NCBI GenBank assembly: GCA_963728975.1
Contig: CAVSMF010000001.1
Span: 1,984,001-2,048,000, forward strand
DNA: 64,000 nt
From: DATFCK01 sp963728975
GTDB taxonomy: Bacteria > Verrucomicrobiota > Verrucomicrobiia > Chthoniobacterales > UBA10450
Direction of reading: 5' to 3'
This document shows, one piece after another, positions 55,330 to 63,100 of the stretch (the stretch's first letter is position 1; every line of letters begins with the position of its first letter). The position numbers and the translations under genes are program-made. Below the pieces are notes generated by a model. It did no database searches. It worked only from the letters and a program-made list of their open reading frames with translations, and had not been told where the DNA came from.

Positions 55330-55413
55330 GATGGGCTGCGGGCGGAGCGCGGAGAAGATAGCATGGCGACGGCGAAGGAAGTGGGACGCGACGAGCGCCG
55401 TCCATCCATCAAA

Positions 55414-55437
55414 GGCGTTTCGCAGAAACGCCCTACA
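55414..55437 (-). repeat. TGTAG hairpin overlapping the E2 stop codon
   Basis: On the minus strand TGTAG (55437-55433) is followed at once by the 8-bp stem GGCGTTTC/GAAACGCC with loop TGC. The TAG in the motif is the stop codon of the E2 gene. No T-tract follows. Confidence 0.65.
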
Positions 55438-56680
55438 ATGATTTTGGATCTTCGAGAAGATCGATCACCCGTTTGAGGAGACGGCCGCCGCCGCCGCCGT
55501 CCAGGCTGCGATGATCAAAGCTCAAGGTGATCTGCGCTTCGGTCTTGGGAACAAAAGCATTCCTGGATTCGTCCCAGGCCGGCACTTTTTTGCCCGCGCC
55601 CAGCCCAAGGATCATGGTTTGGTCGGGTAACGGAATTGGTGTGCCCCATTCCACCCCAAATGTTCCAAAATTGGAGACTGCAGCAATCCCGCCTGCCTGC
55701 ATATCGGGCGAGATCCGGCGTTTCCGGGCCAGCTCAACCAGTTCCTGATATTTCGCTGTTAAATCGGCCAGCGAGGTTTTATCCGCCGCCCGAATAATCG
55801 GGACCATGATTCCATCCTCGGCTTCGACCGCGACTCCAACATCGATCGACTCGGGCTGGACGACTTTTTCGCCGATCAGTTTCGCGGCGGCGGCAGGATT
55901 TTCCGAGAGAGCCAAAGCCAACGCTCGGACCGCATAAAGGGCCGGGCCTGGTTTGGGATCGCGCGATTGTCGATCCTCCAGCACCGGATCGAGATTTACG
56001 GACGAACCGATCGTGGCCAGGGGCCGGGACCAGCTCCGGCGCATGGCATCGGCCACGCCGGCGCGCAACGCGGAAGCATCAGTCGTCTTCTCTTTTTCAA
56101 TTGTCTGCAAATAATTTTCGAGGTCCTTGATGGTTACCCGATTTCCTGCGCCGGTGCCCATGATACCGGCGAGATCGGCGTTGGTTAACTGCAACTCAGA
56201 CATTCGGGCGCGCACTCTTGGTGAAAGAAACCCGGCACCCTTCAGCGCGGCCGGGACTGCCAGGGTGGCGCGACTTTTCAAGTCGCGATCTGTAGCGCGC
56301 AAGTTGGAAACTTGCGCCACTTCGCCATTCCCGGTTCGCGCCGGAGTCACTTCCTGGTCGGCCCGGGACGGAATTTCTTCCGCGACCTCGCTTCCCGGTT
56401 GGGGCGGGGCTTGTCGCGCGAAGTTAGCCGCGTCGGCCTCGCTCGCCTCGACGTAGCCGAGGATTGCGCCGATCGGGTAAGTCTCCTTCACCTGGGCGGT
56501 AATTTTCTCGATCTTGCCTTTGCACGGAGTCGTTACCCCCATGACTGCCTTGTTGGTCTCGACTTCAATAATCTCCTGGTCCGCCAGCACTTCATCGCCC
56601 GGTTTCACTTTGATATCGACAATGGTGGCTTCGGCGATGGATTCGCCTAACTGCGGCATGATGATCGGAACTTGCGGCAT
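55433..56680 (-). CDS. Dihydrolipoamide acyltransferase (E2) of a 2-oxoacid dehydrogenase complex
   Basis: 415 residues. One lipoyl domain (lipoylated Lys44 in EVETNKAVMG), then a linker, the E1/E3-binding domain (LSPRVRARMSELQLTNADLA) and the catalytic core ending LSFDHRSLDGGGGGRLLKRV with the catalytic His and Asp. Transfers acyl groups from lipoate to CoA. In the linker, residues 121-140 (VAQVSNLRATDRDLKSRATL) are the translation of the hairpin element at 56269-56317. It is the third gene of the E1a-E1b-E2 operon; no E3 is in the window. Substrate (pyruvate or branched) not decidable. Confidence 0.93.
   Translation of the reverse strand: MPQVPIIMPQLGESIAEATIVDIKVKPGDEVLADQEIIEVETNKAVMGVTTPCKGKIEKITAQVKETYPIGAILGYVEASEADAANFARQAPPQPGSEVAEEIPSRADQEVTPARTGNGEVAQVSNLRATDRDLKSRATLAVPAALKGAGFLSPRVRARMSELQLTNADLAGIMGTGAGNRVTIKDLENYLQTIEKEKTTDASALRAGVADAMRRSWSRPLATIGSSVNLDPVLEDRQSRDPKPGPALYAVRALALALSENPAAAAKLIGEKVVQPESIDVGVAVEAEDGIMVPIIRAADKTSLADLTAKYQELVELARKRRISPDMQAGGIAAVSNFGTFGVEWGTPIPLPDQTMILGLGAGKKVPAWDESRNAFVPKTEAQITLSFDHRSLDGGGGGRLLKRVIDLLEDPKSL
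56269..56317. repeat. Double-hairpin element inside the E2 gene
   Basis: CGCGACTT-TTC-AAGTCGCG (56269-56287), then TGTAG (56291-56295) and GCGCAAGTT-GGA-AACTTGCGC (56297-56317). Both stems are perfect. It encodes residues about 122-137 of the E2 linker on the minus strand. Confidence 0.7.
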
Positions 56681-56692
56681 AAGATTAGTTTG

Positions 56693-56779
56693 TCATTCCG
56701 AGCGCGGTCGAGGAATCGGGTTCACGGGCGCTTCCTGCTACCCCGATCCTTCGACTCCGCTTCACTTCGCTCAGGATTG
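56693..56779. repeat. GTCATCC-family element between E1b and E2
   Basis: GTCATTCCGAGCGCGGTCGA...ATCGGG and CCCCGATCCTTCGACTCC...GCTCAGGATTG form the inverted pair. It fills the 108-base gap between the E1b stop and the E2 start, so it is inside the operon transcript. Confidence 0.65.
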
Positions 56780-56788
56780 CTGCATTCA

Positions 56789-57757
56789 TTATTCGGCTAG
56801 AATCTGTCGCGCTTTGGAAGCGATTGCTTTGGCATTTGGCCGATGAACCGACCAAAGGTTCGGGTGATAGGGGATCGGTGTGTCCTTCGCATTCACCCGC
56901 ACCGGGGCGGCGTCGAGCAGATGAAATCCTTCGCCGGCGACGCGCGAAACCACTTCGGCGGTCGCGCCACCCCAGGGAAACGATTCGCCGGCCGCTAAAA
57001 GACGGCCGGTCCGGGCAACCGACGCCAGCACGGTATCGATATCGAGCGGTTTCACCGTGCGCAGGTCGACCACTTCGATTTCAAAACCTTCCTTGGCCAG
57101 TTCGGCGGCAGCGGCCAGCGATTCCTGTAGCATGACGCTATAACTGGCGACGGTCAGGTCGCGGCCTTCCCGGGCGATCCGGGCTTTACCGACCGGGAGC
57201 GATTCGGTGGGCAGCTGATCGGCTTTGAGATGGTAATAAAGATATTTGTGCTCGCAATAAACCACCGGGTCGTCGATGGCCACGGCATCGATCAGCATGG
57301 TATAGGCGTCTTCGACCGTCGCGGGCGTCATCACAATCAATCCCGGGTAATGGGCGTAGATCGATTCCATCGATTGGCTGTGGAACGGCCCGCTTCCCTT
57401 GGTTCCACCCGAAGGCAAGCGAATCGTGATCGGCACCGGCATGTTGGTTCGCCAATAATGGGTGCCGGCATTGTTCAATATCTGGTTGAGAGCGATGCTC
57501 GAAAAATCGGCAAACTGCATCTCGACAATCGGACGCAGTCCCTGGAGGGCCGCCCCAATGGCAGTGCCGGCCATCGCATCTTCGCTGATCGGGGCATTGA
57601 GAACACGGCCGGGAAATTCCTTGGCCAAACCTTTGGTGGCTTTGAACGCGCCCCCGAACGTGCCGCCGACGTCCTGCCCGTAAATGAATACTCGATCGTC
57701 GTCGCGCAGCAATTTTGCCTGCGCTTCGCGGATCGCCTCCAGATAGGTGATGCTCAT
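56789..57757 (-). CDS. 2-oxoacid dehydrogenase E1 component, beta subunit
   Basis: 322 residues. Pairs with the alpha subunit to decarboxylate a 2-oxoacid on thiamine diphosphate. Landmarks: TYLEAIREAQAKLLRDDDRV, FGGAFKATKGLAKEF, APISEDAMAGTAIGAAL, the pyrimidine-site EMQFADF and the C-terminal transketolase-C domain (VVDLRTVKPLDIDTVLASV). 59 bases separate it from the alpha gene and 108 from E2; all three share direction. Confidence 0.93.
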   Translation of the reverse strand: MSITYLEAIREAQAKLLRDDDRVFIYGQDVGGTFGGAFKATKGLAKEFPGRVLNAPISEDAMAGTAIGAALQGLRPIVEMQFADFSSIALNQILNNAGTHYWRTNMPVPITIRLPSGGTKGSGPFHSQSMESIYAHYPGLIVMTPATVEDAYTMLIDAVAIDDPVVYCEHKYLYYHLKADQLPTESLPVGKARIAREGRDLTVASYSVMLQESLAAAAELAKEGFEIEVVDLRTVKPLDIDTVLASVARTGRLLAAGESFPWGGATAEVVSRVAGEGFHLLDAAPVRVNAKDTPIPYHPNLWSVHRPNAKAIASKARQILAE

Positions 57758-57816
57758 GGCTTCGCCGCCTTACATCGTTGAACCGCTGAATCGTTGAATC
57801 GCAGACATCATCAAAT

Positions 57817-58875
57817 TCATTCCACTTGATCGCTCAGTTCCCGTTGCGACAAGGCGCACCAGTCTTCTTTTGCTCCATCGGGCGGGGCTTCTTTCTGAGC
57901 GGTGGAGATTGCTTCTTCCACCTGAGCGGCCGCCTCGGCGCGCCACTCCTTCAAGGTCTCGGCGTTGGCCAGGCCGTGATCGACGATCGCCTTCTCCGCG
58001 ACCTTTAAACAATCCTGGGCAAAAGGTTCCGCTTTGATTTCCTTGGTGATGTAACCGGCATCGTCATGTTCGCCATGCCCTCCCAGACGGAGGATGGAAG
58101 CGACTACCAGCTGCGGCGGCCGGCCGGCCCGCGCCCGCTGGACCGCAGTCCCGATCACGTCGAGACACGCGTTCAAGTCGGTCCCATCCAGAGTGTGACC
58201 TTCAAATCCGTAACCGACCGCACGGTCAACCAGATCGTGGCAGGCAAACTCGCGTTCGTTAGGGGTGGAATAAGCGTAGTGGTTGTTGGTCGCGACCACC
58301 ACCAGGGGAACCTGTTCGACCGCAGCGATGTTCAAGCCTTCATGGGTCGAGCCGGTTTGCATTCCCCCCTCGCCGATCGTGGCCAGCCCGACAAAATTCT
58401 TTTCGCCTCGCCAGCGTTTTGCCAACAGAGAGCCGGTAGTCACTGAAATCATCGCGCCCAGATGGCTGATCATGGCCAGTTGGCCTTCCTGCGGCCGGCC
58501 CCGGTGAATATTTCCATCCCGTCCGCGCATCGGTCCCTGGCGCGAGCCGAGATAAGTACGGGTAACATCGAGCAACGATTCACCGAATGCGGAACGCCCC
58601 GCCTGGTCGCGGATCAAAGGCGAAAAGATGTCGCCCTTCTGCAAGAACAGGCCACAGGCGACACTGACCGCCTCCTGGCCCCGGCCAATGTAAACTCCGC
58701 CTGTGATCAGACCGCCCCGATAAAGGCTGGCCAGGCGATCTTCCAGCGTTCGAGCGAGAAGCATCCACCGAAACGCCTCCACAAAACGCTCGTGCAGTCT
58801 TTTTTTCTTCCCGGCTTTGGGCGCGGAAGCTTTTGCAGCCGATTTTTTCCCTTTGCCTACGGCCGTTTGAAGCAT
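57817..58875 (-). CDS. 2-oxoacid dehydrogenase E1 component, alpha subunit
   Basis: 352 residues. The thiamine-diphosphate motif is GEGGMQTGSTHEGLNIAAV...NNHYAYST; FRWMLLARTLEDRL and the glutamate-bearing YIGRGQEAVSVACG open the chain. The segment GRDGNIHRGR...MISHLGAMI resembles branched-chain-type E1a more than typical pyruvate E1a, so substrate is left open. The N-terminus is Lys/Ala rich (VGKGKKSAAKASAPKAGKKK), an unusual basic leader. First gene of the operon. A hairpin (58973-58989, GCGGGCA/TGCCCGC) lies upstream; otherwise the gap to SMC holds only the 59113 element. Confidence 0.92.
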   Translation of the reverse strand: MLQTAVGKGKKSAAKASAPKAGKKKRLHERFVEAFRWMLLARTLEDRLASLYRGGLITGGVYIGRGQEAVSVACGLFLQKGDIFSPLIRDQAGRSAFGESLLDVTRTYLGSRQGPMRGRDGNIHRGRPQEGQLAMISHLGAMISVTTGSLLAKRWRGEKNFVGLATIGEGGMQTGSTHEGLNIAAVEQVPLVVVATNNHYAYSTPNEREFACHDLVDRAVGYGFEGHTLDGTDLNACLDVIGTAVQRARAGRPPQLVVASILRLGGHGEHDDAGYITKEIKAEPFAQDCLKVAEKAIVDHGLANAETLKEWRAEAAAQVEEAISTAQKEAPPDGAKEDWCALSQRELSDQVE

Positions 58876-59112
58876 CCGGAGATTTTAGCCAAGATCGACA
58901 ATTGTGCTCAAAAAAATTTTTCGGGAAGGAAAACAGTCGTTTGGCCCGCGCATTTATTTTCGTTGGGGGAGCGCGGGCACGTTGCCCGCTGCCGCCGGCA
59001 TTTTGCCGTCGACGTGATCTCGAGTGCGCGATGAAGCTGTCGGCAACATGCCGCCCCGGACGGATTCGCTGGGGCGAACCGGACAGAACCGGCAACATGG
59101 GCGCGGTCAGAT

Positions 59113-59136
59113 GGCGTCCGATACAGACGCCCTACA
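59113..59136 (-). repeat. TGTAG hairpin after the SMC gene
   Basis: Minus strand TGTAG (59136-59132), then stem GGCGTC/GACGCC with a 7-base loop. It starts 2 bases beyond the SMC stop, in the same orientation as the copy behind E2, so it may act as a transcript end. Confidence 0.6.
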
Positions 59137-59138
59137 GT

Positions 59139-62100
59139 TTATCGAGCGGCGAACCTGTGCTTTTCGCCATGACCGTTTTCCACCAGCGCAAATTGGCGCT
59201 GGGTTGGCGTTTCAGCGCCGCGCTCAGGATCGGCCTCCCGAGATGCGCCCGGGCGGTCGGCCAGCTTCATCCCGATCAGTTTGCTCACGCCCCGCTCTTC
59301 CATGGTCACGCCGTAAAGAATATCGGCTTTGGCGATGGTGCGCTTGTTATGAGTAATGATGATGAACTGGCTCTGCTCCACGAACCGGTCCAATACCTGG
59401 ACAAACCGATTGATGTTCGTTTCGTCGAGAGCCGCGTCCAATTCATCCAGCACGCAAAATGGACTTGGCCGCACCATGTAGATTGCAAAAAGGAGGGCCA
59501 CCGCCGTCATGGTCCGTTCTCCGCCCGACAATAACGATATCGCTTGCAACTGTTTCCCGGGGGGTTTGGCCGAAATTTCAATACCGCAGTTGAGCGGATC
59601 GCCCTCGTCCATCAACGACAAATCGGCCCGCCCGCCGCCAAAAAGTTCAGCGAACATCTCGCGAAAATTCACCCTGACCTGGGCAAAGGTTTCGGCGAAC
59701 AATTTCTGCGTTGTGCTGTTGATCCGGGCGATCACGTCGAGCAATTCACGCCGGGAGGTAGTGAGATCTGTATTTTGGGTGTCGAGAAAGCGATGCCGCT
59801 CCTCCAGTTCATCGTATTCCTGAACAGCATCGAGGTTGACCGGCCCCATGTTGTCGAGCTGCTGGGTCAGGCCGGCAATGAGTTTCTCAAGATCGGGCTC
59901 CGGAGCGGGCGTGCTCCCGCGCCGGTCGATTTCGGCCCCCCCGTCTAAATCCTTCTGTCGATCAGCTTCATCCCGGAGGGCGCCGGCGACTGCACCCGAG
60001 GCGGGTGCGCTCCCCGGATCACCCGCCGCCGTCTCCCCGCGGCGCTTTAATTGCACCCGCAGCGTTTTTTCAAACACCATCTCGTTCACGGCAAAGTTGC
60101 GGAGATCGACATGATAACGCCGCTGCACGTGCTCGGTCAGATTCTCGATCTTCATTTGCAGCTGCGATTCATGCACTTGATGACTGGCCCGCTCATCATG
60201 CAGATCGTTTAAGGAATTCCGCGCATCCCGGAGCTCCGATTCCGCTTCCGACAGGCTGGCGGAGTGGTTGGCGCGTTCTTCCGCCAGACTTGACGCCGCT
60301 GCTTTGATCTCTTCCCGGCGCACATTTTGTTTCTGAATTGCTGCTTCAGCTGCTTTCGATTCTTCGGCTTGCAGCACAAGCCGGTTTTCGAATTTCTCAA
60401 TCTCCGTCCGCCGGGTTGCAATGGTCTCGGCCAGCTCTGACTCGCGGCTTGTCATTGGCTGCCGCTGTTCGACCAGGCCGTCGTGGCGCTGCTGCTCGGT
60501 CGCGACCGCCAGGCGCAGATCGTTGAGTTGTTCGGCCGTTTTCTCTTCCCGGACCAGCCCTTCGGCCCGGGCGGTTTCGAGCGCCTTTTGCCGTTCTTCC
60601 GATTCGGCCAACACCCTTCGCGCCGCGCTCATCTCCTTTTCCAACTGATCGATTCGCTCCTGAGCGGCGGCAAGTTGCTGTTGGAGGGTGGATTTTTCGG
60701 ATGTGAGGTTGTCCAGCGAGCGAATGGCATCCTCCAGTTCCCGCTGGAGAAGGGCGGCTTTAGTCTCCGAAGTTGAATGAGCCAAACCCGCCGCCCGATG
60801 TGCTTCCCGGGCGGCATCGACGTCGCTTACCGCCTTTTCCAAACCTGCTTTCGCCGCATCGCGTTCCTGGAAAACCCGGGTGCGCTCCAACTCCAATGCC
60901 GCGCGCTGTTCGCCCAAGACTGAAATCCTCCCCTTGCGGGCAAGCAATGATTCGCTTTGGGAAGAGGCGCTGCCGCCAAAGATAATTCCTTCCCGGGAAA
61001 TGAATTCGCCGGCAAGTGTGGCAACCGCCAGGCCAGGAGAGGCCTTTTTGCAAGCGATCGCCCCAGTGAGATCGGCGAAGATCGCGATCTCTGGCAACAA
61101 CTGATTGATGAGCGGCGCTAATTCCGCCGGCGCGGTCACGACGCTGGTCGCCCAGGCCAGCGCGCCGTTGGGCAAGCTGGTTTGCCGCGGGGGAAGACTT
61201 GCCGGGTTCAACTCGGAAACAAACAAGGCGGCCTGGCCCAATTTTTTTTCGGTGACGTGGGCGATGATCTTTGGAGCCAGTTCCGGCTTGCGCAGAACGA
61301 TCGCATGCAAATTCCTCCCCAGGATCGCTTCAATCGCGGCAACGTATTTGTCGGCCACATCCAGTTGCGCGACCAGCGCCCCGGCCAGAGCCGACCGGAT
61401 TTCGCCCGGGTTATCCAGCCCCTTTAATACCGCCTGCGATCCCTGGGCTAAACCTTCTCCTTCTTCGTTGAGTTGTTTCAAAACTTCCAGGCGCGATTCC
61501 TTTTCAGCCAGAGTCCGCTCGAGATTCGTTAGGCGCGTTTCCAGTTCGGCCAGAACTTCACGATGGCGATGGAGCTTTTCTTCCCCGGCCTCCATCTGCC
61601 CGAGAAGAGCCTCGGCCTTGTTTTTCTCGGCTTCCATGTCCTTGCGGCCGGCCGTCACGGCGGCCTCGGCTTTTCCATGGGCGAGGCGGGCGTTGGAAAT
61701 CTCCCGGTCGAGTTCGCGCAGGTGTTCGTTGGTCAGATCGCGGCGACCGACCAGGCTGGTCAGCTCTCCCCCAAGGCTCGCAATCCGGTTCTGGCTCTTT
61801 GAAATGTTCAAGATTAACCCTTGTAATTCCGACTCGCGTTGGGTCCGCTCGGATCGAAGTTTGGCCCCGGCCTCGGCTAAATCGGCAAGCTCTTTCCGCT
61901 TTGTCTCAAGAGCGCCGAGCGTCTGTTCCAGCAGCGCGGTCATCTGTTCCATTTCGGTCTGGTGCCGGTCGTGTTTTGCTTCCGCCGCCCCGATCTCATT
62001 CCGGGCCCGGGCGATCAATTCGGTAATTTCTTCCGCCCGCTGCCGGTTGAGTTCGATCCGTCCCTGATGCCCGGCGATCTCGCTCTGCAACCGTTCAATT

Positions 62101-62966
62101 TCCGTCCGTGCATCCGCGATCTCGCCGTCAGTTTGCTCCAGACTCCGCCTGGTTTCCGCCAGCGCATTTTCGTGCTGCTCGATCTGGTCGCGGGCAGCCC
62201 GCTCCTTCGCGGTTATGGACTCGATCTCGGCGCGGCATTGCCGCAGATCGCTCTCCAACTTATCGAGCTTTCTCCTGGAATGGTGGGTATCGAGCACTTG
62301 CAAGTCTGCCAGCAGCGACTGATAACGCCGCGCCTTGCCGGCCTGGCGCTGGAGCGAGCCGATCTGCCGCTTGACCTCCTTGATGATGTCGCCAATCCGC
62401 AAAAGATTCGCCTCGGTCGCCTCCAGTTTTCTCAGGGCCTCGCGCTTTTGAGTTTTGTATTTCGTTATACCAGCTGCTTCTTCGAAGATGGCCCGGCGAT
62501 CTTCCGGCCGGGAGCTGAGGATGAGATCGATCTTCCCCTGTTCCATCATCGAGTAGGCGCTGCGGGCCACCCCGGTATCGGCGAACAGATTTTGAATATC
62601 GCGCAAGCGACACCCGGTTTTGTTCAGGAAATATTCCGAGTTGCCGTCGCGATAGATCCGCCGCGTCACCCGGACGTCATGCCAGTCCACCCCCAGTTCG
62701 GCCCCGCAATTGGTCAAGGTGAGCGAAACCTCGGCAAACCCGAGTGGCTTGCGGGTTTCGGCTCCGTTGAAAATGACATCAGCCATTTCGCCGCCCCGCA
62801 GCGATTTGGCGGACTGTTCCCCCAGGACCCAGCGCACCGCATCGAGCAGGTTGGATTTCCCGCACCCGTTAGGGCCGACGATGGCGGTGATGCCTTCGTG
62901 GAAATGGAAGACCGTTTTATCGGCAAACGATTTGAACCCGAAAAGTTCGAGAGATTGGAGATGCAT
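59139..62966 (-). CDS. smc: Chromosome segregation protein SMC
   Basis: 1275 residues, slightly long for SMC (usually about 1,180). Walker A GPNGCGKSNLLDAV at 31-44, a long coiled coil, a hinge around 520-650, second coil, then the head with signature LLSGGERTMTAVALLF and Walker B FCVLDELDAALDETN. It compacts and organises the chromosome as a dimer with ScpA/ScpB, neither of which is in this window. An insert of about 45 residues (976-1021, GDPGSAPASGAV...RRGSTPAPEP) just before the C-terminal head is Pro/Gly rich and carries hairpin-forming DNA. Confidence 0.95.
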   Translation of the reverse strand: MHLQSLELFGFKSFADKTVFHFHEGITAIVGPNGCGKSNLLDAVRWVLGEQSAKSLRGGEMADVIFNGAETRKPLGFAEVSLTLTNCGAELGVDWHDVRVTRRIYRDGNSEYFLNKTGCRLRDIQNLFADTGVARSAYSMMEQGKIDLILSSRPEDRRAIFEEAAGITKYKTQKREALRKLEATEANLLRIGDIIKEVKRQIGSLQRQAGKARRYQSLLADLQVLDTHHSRRKLDKLESDLRQCRAEIESITAKERAARDQIEQHENALAETRRSLEQTDGEIADARTEIERLQSEIAGHQGRIELNRQRAEEITELIARARNEIGAAEAKHDRHQTEMEQMTALLEQTLGALETKRKELADLAEAGAKLRSERTQRESELQGLILNISKSQNRIASLGGELTSLVGRRDLTNEHLRELDREISNARLAHGKAEAAVTAGRKDMEAEKNKAEALLGQMEAGEEKLHRHREVLAELETRLTNLERTLAEKESRLEVLKQLNEEGEGLAQGSQAVLKGLDNPGEIRSALAGALVAQLDVADKYVAAIEAILGRNLHAIVLRKPELAPKIIAHVTEKKLGQAALFVSELNPASLPPRQTSLPNGALAWATSVVTAPAELAPLINQLLPEIAIFADLTGAIACKKASPGLAVATLAGEFISREGIIFGGSASSQSESLLARKGRISVLGEQRAALELERTRVFQERDAAKAGLEKAVSDVDAAREAHRAAGLAHSTSETKAALLQRELEDAIRSLDNLTSEKSTLQQQLAAAQERIDQLEKEMSAARRVLAESEERQKALETARAEGLVREEKTAEQLNDLRLAVATEQQRHDGLVEQRQPMTSRESELAETIATRRTEIEKFENRLVLQAEESKAAEAAIQKQNVRREEIKAAASSLAEERANHSASLSEAESELRDARNSLNDLHDERASHQVHESQLQMKIENLTEHVQRRYHVDLRNFAVNEMVFEKTLRVQLKRRGETAAGDPGSAPASGAVAGALRDEADRQKDLDGGAEIDRRGSTPAPEPDLEKLIAGLTQQLDNMGPVNLDAVQEYDELEERHRFLDTQNTDLTTSRRELLDVIARINSTTQKLFAETFAQVRVNFREMFAELFGGGRADLSLMDEGDPLNCGIEISAKPPGKQLQAISLLSGGERTMTAVALLFAIYMVRPSPFCVLDELDAALDETNINRFVQVLDRFVEQSQFIIITHNKRTIAKADILYGVTMEERGVSKLIGMKLADRPGASREADPERGAETPTQRQFALVENGHGEKHRFAAR

Positions 62967-63100
62967 CAGGCCGGACCGGTCCGGTAGCGGGTAACAGGTT
63001 TAAAACGCTAAATACTATGCCTCAAAACCTCTGACAAGCCAATTCCTACAATTTATGGGGTCGGTCCGGCGCCCAACCACAGGATATTGGGGTTGGAGCG

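Noticed and set aside
55211..55405. 64-residue minus-strand ORF in the gap after TMEM175
   Set aside because: It spans two hairpins, has no recognisable motif and no start-site support.
61962..62987. 341-residue plus-strand ORF opposite SMC
   Set aside because: High-GC antisense shadow of the SMC N-terminal half.
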